A DNA stretch of 64,000 nucleotides, from positions 1-64,000 of the forward strand of contig VCMS01000180.1 of the NCBI GenBank assembly GCA_022539475.1, written 5' to 3'. The DNA comes from Gracilaria domingensis. Its lineage: Eukaryota > Rhodophyta > Florideophyceae > Gracilariales > Gracilariaceae. The position numbers were made by a program, and so were the translations under genes. Under the pieces are notes generated by a model. That model did no database searches and was not told the DNA's origin. It saw only the letters and a program-made list of their open reading frames with translations. Below are positions 1-11,546 of the stretch, one piece after another (the first letter of the stretch is position 1; each line of letters starts with the position of its first letter).

Positions 1-2
1 GC

Positions 3-260
3 CGAAGTTATTCGCGGGGGAAGAATGACATCCTGGTTGAACAGGAGGTGGTGGATGCGGCTTCAACGACCTATGAACAGGTTCCACATCGGGACCGAGG
101 TCGGCTTGAATGGGAGGCTCCATTTGGTTACCCCCAGTACCAAGTGATGCCTGGACATATTACTCAGTTCCTAGGAAGATACTGGAAGGACTGGGACTTT
201 GTCGAGAAGTGTGGACAGCGTACTGTAGATCTTTGGGAGGGAAGTACCGAGGAGCTCTGA
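3..260 (+). pseudogene. 5'-partial coding fragment upstream of the SET-domain frame
   Basis: An open frame enters from the left edge and stops at 260. It has protein-like composition (aromatic and Pro/Gly-rich, for example EWEAPFGYPQYQVMPG) and no match I recognise. It ends where the SET-domain frame becomes convincing, in a different frame. This suggests either one gene with a small indel near 245-260 or two adjacent genes. The real start lies outside the window. Confidence 0.35.
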
Positions 261-268
261 ATCTAATG

Positions 269-871
269 GATATGCATATGCTGTTGACTGTTGAAGCCAA
301 TCGCTATCGCTTACATATAGCATCTTCTAAGATTCGACATCCCCGTGCTGGTATGGGGGTGTTCACGGAACATAAGATATTGGCTGGGGAAACTATCTGT
401 CATTTCTATGGAACTTTGGTATACACGGATCTGACGAACCGGAAGGAAAGACACTTAACGTATGGAAGTGGCTGTCTCGGAGCAACTCCAGTGCGGTACA
501 AGTTGTTTTCTATGATGGTCACTGTGACTGGTACGGAGTTTCTGCACCTGAGGAACAGACCAGGACAGGCTCAGGATAGAAAGGAGAGCGAAGTCTACAT
601 TGTCCCGGCGCCTTTTTGTATCGGGGGCTACATTAACGACGCCGGATATCATGCCGGGGATCCCGATTTATCGGAGCCCCGGTCAAACAGGACTCGAAGT
701 GCCAATGTGCAGGTGGTGGAAGCGAAGTCCGTGATACAGTTCAAGTCAGACCTTTCTAACTATGCTCTACTTCGTTGTAGAGCAGTAAGAGATATTGAGA
801 GGGGCGAAGAGTTGTATTTCAACTACGGAGAGCAGTACGCCTGGGACTGGGCTCTGACATTGGAGCAATAG
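269..871 (+). CDS. SET-domain protein (putative lysine methyltransferase-like), transposon cargo or accessory gene
   Basis: The first ATG in the convincing part of the frame gives about 200 residues. The N-terminal half of a SET domain is visible (RAGMGVFTEHKILAGETI, then FYGTLVY), as is the C-terminal half (RAVRDIERGEELYFNYGEQY), the equivalent of the usual GEEL.FDYG strand. The canonical NHSC substrate/cofactor motif is replaced by a region reading YINDAG, then RSANVQVVE, so methyltransferase activity is uncertain. SET proteins methylate lysines using S-adenosylmethionine. The frame is open further 5' (to 110), but that part overlaps a better coding frame (3-260), so a frameshift is likely and the gene may be dead. 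It lies convergent to the transposase of the surrounding DNA transposon. It could also be flanking host sequence, because the transposon's far end is not seen. Confidence 0.55.
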   Translation, partial: DMHMLLTVEANRYRLHIASSKIRHPRAGMGVFTEHKILAGETICHFYGTLVYTDLTNRKERHLTYGSGCLGATPVRYKLFSMMVTVTGTEFLHLRNRPGQAQDRKESEVYIVPAPFCIGGYINDAGYHAGDPDLSEPRSNRTRSANVQVVEAKSVIQFKSDLSNYALLRCRAVRDIERGEELYFNYGEQYAWDWALTLEQ

Positions 872-1050
872 ATGAGTTCAGTACCGAATAGAAAGTAAAT
901 ATGCTTGTGAGTGTTGCAGCTGCCTGCAATACGCGTTGTTGTACATGTACACTGGAGCTCTTCATCTGTAACGGCGATATTTGCGACCCATTGGGCACCT
1001 CAAATTCCTAAAAAGCAGGAACTGCGGAGTCTCCCGGAATATCTGAACCA

Positions 1051-1083
1051 TGCACCCCCCCCCCACCCCCTCCCCCCCTCCCC
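1051..1083. repeat. C-rich homopolymer tract
   Basis: A run of C broken by single A and T bases lies about 40 bp before the ATG that opens the next plus-strand gene. It could be a promoter-proximal polypyrimidine tract or slippage-prone sequence. Confidence 0.6.
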
Positions 1084-1121
1084 AACAATTTCGTTTCATT
1101 ACCCTGTTTATCTCCACAACA

Positions 1122-3426
1122 TGGGTATAACGCCGAGAAAGCGAAATAGTACGCAGCGGAACAAGAGTGGACAGAAGAAGAGAAGAGCATCGGATGATAC
1201 GAATCAGGCTACAAGCACCGCACTTCCTAAACGGAAGTCGTCCTCGACGAAGGAGAGAGTCAGTGGCGTCCTTCTACAGGACTCTCTCGCCCATCTCGCA
1301 GCGGAGCGTCTTCCGGGATTGCGTCAAGAATTCGTGGATCAGCGAACGATGTCGTGCCGTCAACTGCCGATAATGCAAATCGTGCATCTGTCTCTGCTCC
1401 TCAAGAAGATGAGGTAACTCGGCCCAGCGGGTCAGGACAGGAGGGCATGACAACTGGAACCGAAGAGGTTCGTATGACACCAAAACCTTCATGTCCCCGG
1501 CCGATATCGAAGACCGGAGCTACTGGGGCGCGGGTTACGCCGCCCAGTGGATCTGGACAACAAGGGACAATGACGAGAAGTCGTGAGAGCCCTAGTATAT
1601 TAAGATCGTCACGTCCATCCCTGTCTTCTAGAACTGGGGCCGCTATGAACCGTATCATGCCTCGCAATGGGTCCGGACAAGGGAGAAAGACAATAAGAAA
1701 TCGAGAGACAACTGATAGACGAGTTACTTTTCGACCTTCCCCTCTTTCCAGAACGGGGCCGTTGCAGCTCGTACGAGCCCAATTCATCTGATATACCATG
1801 CCATGGAGGAGGACAGACACGGGAGTTGGAGCTCGGAGCCGTGCCAAGGGTGGACACAGAACGCCTGCAGCCTCTCGTGTCTAAGGCTATGGCACATGAG
1901 GATAGTTCCGATAACGAAATAACACCGAATCCTGCGGCATTACCGGGCCTGTCGCCGAAGAAGCTAGGGAAATAACGGAAGATATCCAAACTGGTGTGAA
2001 TTCAAGCTCTATGAACAGACCTGATCTTTTAAATGAACTGAATTGCTTGAAAGAAAAGGTTAAGACGCTACAAGAGGACTTGATGGTTCGGGGAATTCTA
2101 GTGAAGGTCGCCCAAGAGCAGAGTACGGCTTTGAAAAAGAGGCTTGAAGAGAAGGATCTAGTCATTGAAGGGCTAAGAGGGGCACTGAAACAGGAGGGAG
2201 ATAGGAGTACACGTGCTGGTGAACCTGGGCAGACAGGTCGAAAGAAGCATAAAATTGAGGTGTGCGACGAGTTTCGAGGGGTTGCTCGAGCAGTGTATCA
2301 CAACATGCTGACGTGGGCAAGGAGAGAAACAAGTGAGCTATGGCTCGAAGGTGAGTCGCTCACCCGAAATTGGGGTAACCGTGCCGAGAAGGTGGAAGAC
2401 GCAACTGAGAGTGGGGAAGGGCTTATTGAGCCGGAGGAAGGTGTTCATACATGGTTCCTAAAACCCCGTGGAGCTCTTGGGCAGTTTTGGCATGTTCACA
2501 CCGTCGGTAGAGGGGGGCCAATGCTTTGCTGAAGAAAATGGTTGAAATCGAGTTGAAGGAGTTGAGCTGGAAGGTATTAGAAAAGCATCTCTTACCGACA
2601 GGTGTATACTGGAACTTTGTGCAGATATGTGCCTTAGGCAGAGAATGCGGCAGATCATGAGTGACGTCGTGGGCGTTCGTAAGAGAAATACGAGGGATAA
2701 ACTATTTCTGCTCCTGGGGTACGATCTGATTTGGAGAAGAACAAAGCTGGTAGAAGAGAATGCTGACGAACTCACAATGCAGTTGAAGGAAGCGCAGGAG
2801 AACATACTGCGTCTTGACGAAAATGGTGTACCGAACACTTCATGGTGGAGAAAAGCCCCATTTGTTCGTCTAAAGTACTCCAATGCGGACAATGTCGAGG
2901 ATATGCCGACGGAAGATCAAGACTTGTTCTTCCGAAACCGTGTCGGGGTACAAGTGCTGAAGGAGTTTATTGGGTATGATGTGGAAGACAAGGATACGGG
3001 CACCTTTTTAGATGGCACAATACTGTTGCTCGCACGTTTGGACGCTTGGGTGTTGACGGTTGTGAGCCTTCTAAGTACGGATGTGTCAAGGGTGGCCAGA
3101 GACAGAAACTGTTTACAAAGAAGTTTGCCGAACTGCTACCTCTGTGTTTAAAGAATGTTCTGGGGGATGTTAGGCAACGTGTCTTGAGGACCAATTCCAG
3201 CGAGTTTCATAATTTTGGAACGACAACGGAAGATTGGACTAAGGTTCTTGGTAATGATATGAGAGAGGCTACATTTGGATATCGAATGCCGTCGAACGGA
3301 AGACTTTACCTCACTGTGAAAGAACAATTTTTTATTGACAGTGTGAGCCGAAGATTGGGGTCTATTAGCGATTGCTTCGTTGGTGAATGTGAGGAAGGGA
3401 TATGGAGTTCAAGGAAATGGACATGA
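1122..3426 (+). pseudogene. Basic/coiled-coil accessory protein gene of the transposon, apparently frameshifted
   Basis: From an ATG at 1122 the frame encodes a Lys/Arg-rich nuclear-type N terminus (MGITPRKRNSTQRNK). Coding character then moves between frames. At 1420-1790 there are three imperfect repeats of about 36 residues, each opening with a SGSGQ-like motif. At 1996-2532 there is a heptad-rich coiled coil (LNELNCLKEKVKTLQEDL). At 2627-3151 and 3046-3426 there are further coding-like stretches that overlap in different frames. I recognise no catalytic domain. The order, strand and lack of other genes suggest one decayed gene of about 700 codons, possibly with introns. CACTA-type transposons commonly encode a second DNA-binding protein, so such a role is plausible, but it is inferred from position only. 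Confidence 0.4.
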
Positions 3427-3502
3427 ACGATTTCGGAAGTAACACAGGATGACAAGAAAAGGCACCACAAGGTGAACATGTAGAGGATGGAGCCCTTAAT
3501 GT

Positions 3503-6500
3503 TTAAGGCTGTACAAGATCAACGTGGTCAGTTGGTCCTTCATCTGAATCATGATAGAATCGATTGATGTAGAATCGGTGTTGAAACCATTGAAGTGGAG
3601 GACAAAAAGGTGGAGCAGGGTAGTTTGATCGAACAACATGGACAGTTCCCTGTAGTGCAGAAGCCGGAACCATCCCGTACCAAGGAGTTAACTCTACGAT
3701 AGTCTCCGCTTTGGAATGACGAGGGAACGGAAGAGTGTGGTTCTTTTCATCGTTTGTAGCCCACCGTAAAGATATGCATTTCAATATGTGGTCGATGTTT
3801 GTTGCGGGGGTAAAACCTCGAAATACCGGACGAATGCCACCTCTGGTGCGGTAAGTGCAGAATCAAGGAGAGATATTCGAATCAGAGCGACTACCTGGGC
3901 AACCCAAGTCTCTGAATCTTCTCCGCTTACCAATACAGTGGAAAACTTTGGCTTTCTACTGGGACCAAATGCTGGAGAAGCGAAGACACGTTGGATGATG
4001 GGGTATTTGGGTCGTCCCAGCTTAAGTGCCTTAGAAGACGAATCGAAGTGTTCAAGAGTCGGAACGAAACCGCCTTTCACGAGGGCCGAATTCACCAGAG
4101 TTATCCTTGTCTTTTCTGGGAAGTATGTAATAGAGTGCTCATCCAGTGTTTCTTTCACGAGACTGAGGAAAGGAGGAAGGGCCTGTTCACCAATTTGATC
4201 AAGAATCGACCTTGTGTCCGTACTTGAGAACATTTCTCTAACAGCAGTCCATGTTTTTGAACTGGACATACTTGAAACACAATGTTGAAGAGCTCGTAAA
4301 GTGAAATAACGCCCTCTCATTGCAAACCGAGGAAGCTGTGTGGAAGTTCCTGGTAAACCTGGATTACGCTGGTAAGGAGTATTGCCATTCCATTGCTTTC
4401 TAACATGTCCGTGCTCAATGGAGCGAATAGTCTCCTCCACAGCCGTTGCTGTTCTTCTGGACGTCTTTTTGTAGTGTCTCTTAAATAGCAGGTGTGCATG
4501 TTCGTATATGCCTGCGTCGTAGTACTTGATACTTCCCAGACGGCGAATATCGTCCACGAGATGATCGAGAAGATGAAACTTCAGAGTTCCCAGTCTGGAG
4601 GATGAAAATCTGCCAGAGTCTTTGTTGCGGAACGCTTGAAGGTTTCAATCTCCGAACTAAGACACAGGAGAGAGCTTTCAGTCCAATACGGGTCACGATT
4701 GTATCTGAATAAGGTCGAGAGCAAGTCCGAGTACTGAGAGAAAACGGTTGTGATTGGGGCAACGTCCTGTTCTCCACAGCATATGTCAAAGAATGCTCCT
4801 ATGAAGGGAAAGACCATGTCAAGTGCTTTGTAGTTTTTGGCCTCCAGCATTCCACGGAGACCGTCTTTCGTGAAGATACCATTCAAAGATTTGCCTTTCT
4901 CCTGCGTGGAGAAATCGATATGTAAACCTTTGGCAGGAGAATCGCGTTCTATGGCAGCTAGAATTGCGTTTGCATGGTTGAGGAGTTGGGTGCGTATCGT
5001 TCGAAATGAACGCGATGCAGATGTTCCTATTGTGGTGCACAGGGTGTCTGACTGCAGTCTCTCGATTGTGGCCGTTTTTATCAACTTTGAGATGCCGAGA
5101 TGCAAGTTATGTAATGGTTCGAATGAGAACAGACTGTATGGAGACAATCCCGGGATCATTCCAAGGCTTACGGAAGTTTCGAGGAACGAAGGAATGAGAG
5201 ATATGGAATTTGAACGCATCAGAGTATCCGCTTGAGATCTCCTCTCCCTCGCACGACGTGGACGTCTTTCCGCCTCGTCTTTTTGTGCATGTTGCAAGAT
5301 AGCTGTGTATGTCTTTCGGATGCTTTTCGTGTGCTTTTGAGAACGTCCGTTGAATGAGGTGGGAATAGGACTGCATAAAGATGAGCGAGGGGCTTTGCAT
5401 CTATGACACGGGCTTTCCGTTTTGGTCCCATGAAGAATGGACAGAATGTCCTTAGCCTCAGGAATATCCGCACAATAACTTGCAAGCAGAGGATGGCACA
5501 CTCGACTTAGTTTGTCTTCCCCGATGAACTGAAAACCTTTCTGCGTGAGATTTAGAATGGGCTCCAGGACTTGACGAAGAGATTCTTGAAGGATTTGCAT
5601 CCTGGACTCGCGTAGAGACTTGCTAGAAACAAATGGCATTGCGTCTGCTTCAGATGCGGAAACCTCGATCAGTGTGGTAGGGAAGTATGCCACTACTGTG
5701 AGGTCATCACGGATACACTTACGGCGAAGCTCGTCGGAGAAGTTGAGAAATATGAGGTGAAGAGGATAGGCGGTAACCGATGTTTGCTTTAGAGTTGTTG
5801 AAGACTTATCGGTGTATACCTGCAGGAGATCTACGAAAGATTCACTGTAACTTATTTCTTGGGAGTACCACACTATTCTACTATCCAAAGAGCCCATGAC
5901 CATTTCCTTAAGTTTTGAGGTGGCGTCTCTTGCGAGAGAGCCGGACATGGGGTGAGATATTTCGTGGAGTGGGTCTGAGGTATAGGGTGGAAGAATGTGT
6001 TTTCGTTGTTAGCCAACTGGAGCTGTTTCACAAGTGTCTGAACGGGGTCTCTCGTGTAGAGGGTGGCGCTGAACTTACATCCTTCTGGCGAGACAGTTCT
6101 GCGATTGAAACCGTCCTTTGAGGCGTATCGTTCGAAAATGGCGTTCTTCAGTTCTGTACAGCGCTTGGAACTTGTTATGGTCTCGTTGAATCGCTTTTGC
6201 GAGAATCGCGGGTCCCGAAGTAGCCCAATTAGCTCGTCCGCCTCACGATGACCAAGGTTGGAAGCTACTGAAGCCAGACAAACCGTGAGATAATCCATAT
6301 GCAAATCACCAAGGGCCTCCTCAGAAGGCACTGGGCGGGAACTGCTTCCGTGTTCTCGCTCTAATGACGCGGGACACGGGGAAGGAGAAACACAATGCGA
6401 AGTGTCCGGAATGAGAGGGGCGCACGGAGTGGGGTCGACGATGTCCTCGGACACTGGAGGCTCGGGAAGGCGACAAAGGGCAGTGACCGTTTCGGAAGAT

Positions 6501-6763
6501 GCGGGCGCGGGCGCGGAAAGCTTGAGACGCTTGCTTCTCCGAATGGCCCGGCTATTGTCGTCTTCCAGCGCTGCTTTCAGACGAAACGGGCAATGGTTGA
6601 CATGCTGTTGAAGAGATAAGACTCCTCGGCGAGTAACGAAGGGGCACCCACGCTTCTTATGTGTACAGTAGTAGACCATGGGAAGAAGAAATGAACGAGA
6701 AACGACGACAAAGACTGCAAGGGAAGGGCGTCCGAAGGGAGAAGGAGGTCGAGCGACAGTCAA
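3503..6763 (-). pseudogene. Plavaka-like transposase (C2H2 finger plus CMC-type DDE core), frameshifted
   Basis: The minus-strand coding region has about 1080 codons. The first good ATG is at 6679 and opens MVYYCTHKKRGCPF, leading into a C2H2 finger (C-x5-C ... H-x3-C) as at the N terminus of Plavaka transposases. Next come a variable region rich in Pro and Ser and the core: LTVVAYFPTTLIEV, PEAKDILSILHG followed by PCHRCKAP, then FEPLHNLHLGI and DIRRLGSIKYYDAGIYEHAH. The C terminus carries the GTVHVV ... FYINRF stretch typical of the family. The frame changes at three places: near 5950 (an A-run one base shorter than in the second copy), near 4580 and near 3785. This copy is therefore probably inactive. 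The catalytic acidic triad cannot be assigned with certainty by eye. It lies convergent to the cargo frames. Confidence 0.75.
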
Positions 6764-7044
6764 TATCGACGTGTTGCTCAGAACGGAGAATATATTTTGA
6801 GTTTAAATCATGTGCTTTCGTTCAAAAAGGAACGTAGGTACACGTCGACCTCAACACAAGGGTGTACTTCTCGTATTATCTACCACTGGTTATAAACCTC
6901 TGGTTTCCCAACGTTGTACGCTGTACACTTGTCCAATCTCGCACAGAAGAATAAATCTCTTCCCTCCGCCGCCGCCCCCGCCCGTCCGACGTCCGATCTT
7001 TTGTTACCGTCGTGATCCGTGCCATTCTCGCGTTCTACTCCGCT

Positions 7045-7108
7045 CCGTCGTACGTTTTTCCGCCCTCGCACTCGCTACGAAGTGCGAGGGCGGAAAAAAG
7101 TACGACGG
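7045..7108. repeat. 28-bp-arm inverted repeat (hairpin)
   Basis: Arms at 7045-7072 and 7081-7108 are complementary with one mismatch around an 8-base loop. A structurally equivalent hairpin with a different sequence occurs at 46801-46872 in the second transposon copy. Confidence 0.8.
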
Positions 7109-7374
7109 ATTACGAAGTAGCGTGCTGAGAATGGATTCCATTAAGCGGACATGAAGCGTACCTTATTCTCTTTCTCCGCCCTCGTCGGACGCCTCCATAA
7201 AGCGGACAGCATCCGTATCTCACGGATGTATTCCGTGCAGTCTTTCCGTGCAGTCTTTTCGTACGTGCTTCCATTTCCTTCTACGTATCTTTGTTCTAAA
7301 CTAACCAATCCTCACCACGTCTCTTCGCGCTCTGCGACATGTAAACGGCAGGAAAAAGGCTTTGGGTTACTTTT

Positions 7375-8940
7375 GCGAGTTACTAGGTCCTCGACTTTTC
7401 TAGCGCAACGTTTCTGTTTTGCTCTTATCATGGTACGTTCTATCGCATTTCACTGTATCCAACGGAGCATTGACTAACTTATGGATACTTTCTGCTTGCG
7501 TATACAGGAAACGACCATTTCATTTCGTCTCTCAGATCGATCTCTGCTGTTCGGATAGGCGATTCTGGTACTTGTTGGACATAGCTGCTCTCTCGTTTAT
7601 CGCATCTTGCGGTATGTTTGCTGCTTGGCATTCTTGTGTCCTTGTTGTGGTTTCGCTTCGACCTTTTCGCGCTTTACGATGATGGTGGCTGGTATCTACC
7701 GATCTTTCTGCTTCTTCTTCTTTGCGAGTTACTAGGTCCTCGACTTTTCTAGTGCAACGTTTCTGTTTTGCTCTTATCAATGGTACGTTCTATCGCATTT
7801 CAACTGTATCCAACGGAGCATTGACTAACTTATGGATACTTTCTGCTTGCGTATACAGGAAAACGACCAATTTCATTTCGTCTCTCAAGATCGATCTCTG
7901 GCTGTTCGGGATAGGCGATTCTGGTACTTGGTTGGGACATAGGCTGCTCTCTCGTTTATCGCATCTTGCGGTATGTTTGCTGCTTGGGCATTCTTGGTGT
8001 CCTTGGTTGTGAGTTCTCGCTTCGACACCTTTTCGCGCTTTACGATGATGGTGGGCTGGTAATCTAACCGATCCCTTTCCTGCTTCTTCTTCCGTTTGCG
8101 AGTTACTAGGTCCCTCGAATTTTCTAGTGCAACGTTTCTGTTTTGCTCTTATCAATGGTACGTTCTATCGCATTTCAACTGTATCCAACGGAGCATTGAC
8201 TAACTTATGGATACTTTCTGCTTGCGTATACAGGAAAACGACCAATTTCATTTCGTCTCTCAAGATCGATCTCTGGCTGTTCGGGATAGGCGATTCTGGT
8301 ACTTGGTTGGGACATAGGCTGCTCTTCGTTTATCGCATCTTGGGTATGTTTGCTGCTGGGCATTCTTGGTGTCCTTGGTTGTGAGTTCTCGCTTCGACAC
8401 CTTTCGCGCTTTACGATGATGGTGGGCTGGTAATCTAACGATCCCTTTCCTGCTTCTTTTCGTTTGCGAGTTACTAGGTCCTCGAATTTTCTAGTGCAAC
8501 GTTTCTGTTTTCTTATCATGTACTTCTATCGCATTTCAACTGTATCACGGCATTGACTACTTATGTCTTTTGTTGCTTACAGGACATTTCATTTTCTCTC
8601 AATCATCTTGCTTTCGGATAGACGATTCTGTACTTGTTGGACATAGCTGCTCTTTCGTTTATCGCATCTTGAGTATGTTTGCTGCATGGGCATTCTTGGT
8701 GTCCTTGGTTGTGAGTTCTCGCTTCGACACCTTTCGCGCTTTACGATGATGGTGGGCTGGTAATCTAACTGATCCCTTTCCTTCTTCTTTTTCATTTTGC
8801 GAGTTACTAGGTCCCTCGACTTTTCTAGCGCAACGTTTCTGTTTTGCTTTATCAATAGTACGTTCCATCGCATTTCAAATGTATCCAACGGATCATTGAC
8901 TAACTTATGGATACTTTCCGCTTGCGTATACAGGTAAATG
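7375..8940. repeat. Subterminal tandem repeat, about 4.4 units of 330-370 bp
   Basis: Units begin with TTTGCGAGTTACTAGGTC at about 7375, 7725, 8095, 8464 and 8795. They differ by scattered substitutions and indels. The second transposon copy carries only about one unit (46090-46450, reverse orientation), so the array expanded in this copy. Confidence 0.85.
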
Positions 8941-8988
8941 ACTTTTGATGCGTACGTAGCTCACGAGTTGCAGGTGCAGGTTCCTCAA

Positions 8989-9065
8989 GTAGGGAACCAT
9001 GCATCTGGGCATGGTTCCCTACATGACGAACGGAGAGGATGAGGCGCTTCGCGCCTCATCCTCTC
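8989..9065. repeat. Pair of strong hairpins conserved in both transposon copies
   Basis: The first hairpin has 14-bp arms at 8989-9002 and 9009-9022. The second has 15-bp perfect arms at 9033-9047 and 9051-9065 with a 3-base loop. Both recur in reverse at 45963-46048. A 20-bp palindrome-like TCTGCGGCA-TCTGCCGCAGA motif follows at about 9113-9132. Confidence 0.85.
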
Positions 9066-9430
9066 GGAGTGCGTATGTGTTCTACCGTTACCGCAATTTG
9101 GTGCAGGTGCCCTCTGCGGCATCTGCCGCAGATTGCGCCTACACCCGATCCATCATGGGGAAATGGTACATGTAATATAGCGAAGTAGTGGTTAGCAAAA
9201 GCGGTCGATAGAAGAATAGATACGAATAAAACGGTATGATTTCATAATGGGCATCATCTGTACTAGCACTAGTATTCCATGCGTTGCAGGGTATCATTCC
9301 GCAGAAGGTATCGTGTAATGTGCACCTTAATGGAAACTGAACCTAGACTTCGCGAAATACAGTTCAGGTAGCCCTCGACTAAAGAACTAGCACGAGTGGA
9401 AAACCCACCAGTATTTACTGCACAGCGATT

Positions 9431-9563
9431 CTGGACGACCCAAGCAATTATCTGCAGATTTTGAAATAATTGATCTCGATATTTTTTCAAAAAATTTACT
9501 GGACGACCCTTGCCAATTTCTGGACGACCCTCGCCAAAAACTAGCATCTGCAAGAGACAGACG
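9431..9563. repeat. Subterminal repeats and terminal inverted repeat of copy 1
   Basis: Three direct repeats CTGGACGACCC lie at 9431-9441, 9499-9509 and 9520-9530. The end reads ATCTGCAAGAGACAGACG, finishing at 9563. CACTA-type elements typically carry such subterminal repeats as binding sites for their DNA-binding protein; that function is inferred here. The adjacent flanking dinucleotide is TA. Confidence 0.75.
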
Positions 9564-9911
9564 TATGCGCGCTGTATTACGTGCGCTGCTGCCTGGCACG
9601 CGTCTAGCGATAGATGTATCAGTTGTGTTCCGTGCACTGGGAGTACAATTCTGTGGTGCACGTGATTCTGCTTCTGAGGAATCAAACTCGTAATCAGTTT
9701 CAACTTGTTCTTGCCAAGTCAGCAAAAAATGGCTTGGCAAAGGACCGCTTTAAAAGACTCCTAGCTTCTGGGAAGCAACCTTGACTGGGGAAAACGCTCC
9801 AAGGCAAGGTGTGCCCGTTTTCTGCGCTCCTGTCTCTCTGCAAGACCCGACGCGCGGTAGCTCCAGCTCTACCTGCAGCCGACTGCTTCAGGCCTGTGCG
9901 TAGCAGTAACA
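9564..9911 (+). repeat. 5' LTR (3' part) of the chromovirus-like fossil
   Basis: It matches 12670-13020 closely. Its first part is missing because the Plavaka-like transposon is inserted here. The 3' end is CA at about 9911. Confidence 0.75.
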
Positions 9912-10616
9912 TTAATCAACAAAGCGCTTTGATCTTTTCAAAGAGTATAGTGACTGCAGCGTCACAGCCTGTTTCAAGATGGCTTCTTTCATTTATGGCG
10001 TTGTCTCCGTTATCTAACCACCGCTTCTGAAGGAAGTTGACTAGCCGTGTTTAATTCAGTTTGAAACGTTCTACGCAGCCTATCGCGGGAAGGTTGAAGA
10101 CGTTAACAAAGACCGCGATAAACACTCTAAACTCTCAGTAGCGTGTATCAAGGACTGCATGGACTCGGCCACGCTTCATGCTTTGTGTCTAATCGGTGAA
10201 ATTGAAGGAGCTTCAACAGTCGAAGAAGCTACTGCAGATATGGTCAAAGCTTGGTTCGAGAGGTCGTCGCTGTCTACCCCATAAGATCTTTCTGAGAGAA
10301 TTGACGCTACACTACGCAGTGTTTCGTTCAAACAAAGTAAGGAAGACCCTGCCGGGGGTGTCGCGAACTTTGCAATCGATGTCATCACCGCGTTAGATCA
10401 AAACAATGCCTCTGAAGTTCTTAAGGATGTCGATATGTCAAAAAAATTCATCGAACGATTGGTAAACAAGTTTACACCTCTAGTACTCCAGGAACGTATC
10501 CAAATGATGCATCAAGGCTGGAAAAAAGACCAGCTTGCTAGCATCAAACTGTTCAAAGATAAGGTTGCAAACATAGCTCTCAAAATCCCGCTCACGGAGA
10601 CTGCTCTCTCTCTCGA

Positions 10617-11312
10617 GTGCATCCAAAGCAATCCCGGAGTCTCGGAGATCGTTTGCGCATGCACGAAGAATCCGGAAAGGTAAATAGGACAAGAAAGAAG
10701 TCTCATGGACCTGAAGCGATTGAGAAGAGGCGAACCGGGAAACGCAAGGAAACAGAGTGGGACCAGCCTTGCCTCAATCCTGATTGTTCTGGCATCCATC
10801 GCCTGAAAGACTGCCCAAACACTACCAGCGATCGAAAGAAGGATTTGTTCGAGCAACACTACGGTAGTAATAACACCAAGAAGGCTAAGACAATTAAGGA
10901 AAGTACCTCTCCGGAACATGCTCTTCCTGATCCAAGCTCTGGTCGTTTCAGAGTAGGCTTAGAAGATTCTCTCTTCGACATACTACTTGGTGACTTTGGT
11001 GCAGAATTTAGCGCAATTGGCACCAATGCTTTCAACAAGGTCGTCTCCGCCGTAACGGGTATCACTGCGAAAGTGTTCGACAAACCAATACACCTCGCTG
11101 GGGCATTCTCTAGTGGAGGAAAGGCCGAAGTCTACGCATCTCGCTCTGTCATACTAGCGATTACAATATACCTTCCGGGATCCAATATCCCTGTGCGCGT
11201 GAGAGGGGTGGAATTTTATGTCATTGATCAAGCAATGGATGAAATTCTCTTTGGCAGACCTTTCTTGAATTCAATCGGTTTCAACTTGGAAGACCATCTC
11301 AAGCGAGTTTGA
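10617..11312 (+). pseudogene. gag C-terminal/protease region of the chromovirus-like fossil
   Basis: A basic region carries a CX4-type Cys/His cluster (CLNPDCSGIHRLKDC). It is followed by a retropepsin-like strand (LLGDFGAEFSAIG) and a downstream FGRPFLNSIGF motif resembling the protease C-terminal strand. Coding-like traces of gag extend upstream to about 10.2 kb. It is a fossil and is broken. Confidence 0.55.
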
Positions 11313-11546
11313 AGCCACATTCACGATCGACACGTAGATGAACTCGACTCGTTACAATTCAAGATTGCTCAGGCCAAATATCAAGGCCTGTCTTATGCGA
11401 GCACCGCAGATGACGACCCGATTGAACTCCCAGAATCTCTCTCTGCTGGGATTGGTGAGGACAGTGAAAGCTCTTTCAATCAAGCGTTCACGAGAATGAT
11501 TTCCGAGTCAACCAACAACGGTATGACCGGATAATCTATACTTGAG

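Larger units (their letters stand above)
1..9563 (-). mobile_element. Plavaka-like (CACTA/CMC) DNA transposon, copy 1; far end lies outside the window
   Basis: The right terminus is exact: the element ends CAGACG at 9563, and the next base begins sequence that is continuous with an LTR also present intact near 12670. The terminal 130 bp and most of the 2.8 kb behind them match, in reverse, the start of a second copy at 45465. Parts from right to left are the inverted terminal repeat, subterminal repeats, hairpins, a tandem repeat block, a minus-strand transposase (3503-6763), then plus-strand cargo or accessory frames (3-3426). No second terminus is visible between 1 and 3500, so the element probably continues leftward. 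That the plus-strand frames belong to the element is inference. The Plavaka assignment rests on the N-terminal C2H2 finger plus CMC-type transposase motifs. Confidence 0.75.
6764..9563. other. Non-coding 5' end of the Plavaka-like transposon
   Basis: No gene is supported here. The stretch holds a long hairpin, a block of about 350-bp tandem repeats, two conserved hairpins, subterminal repeats and the terminal inverted repeat, each listed separately. Reading frames of 60-120 codons within it are by-products of the tandem repeats. The transposase promoter should lie at its left side; no convincing TATA box is assigned. Confidence 0.6.

Noticed and set aside
7532-8888. Series of similar minus-strand ORFs of 70-120 codons
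   Set aside because: They are frames through tandem repeats; indels between units break them in different ways and no domain is visible.
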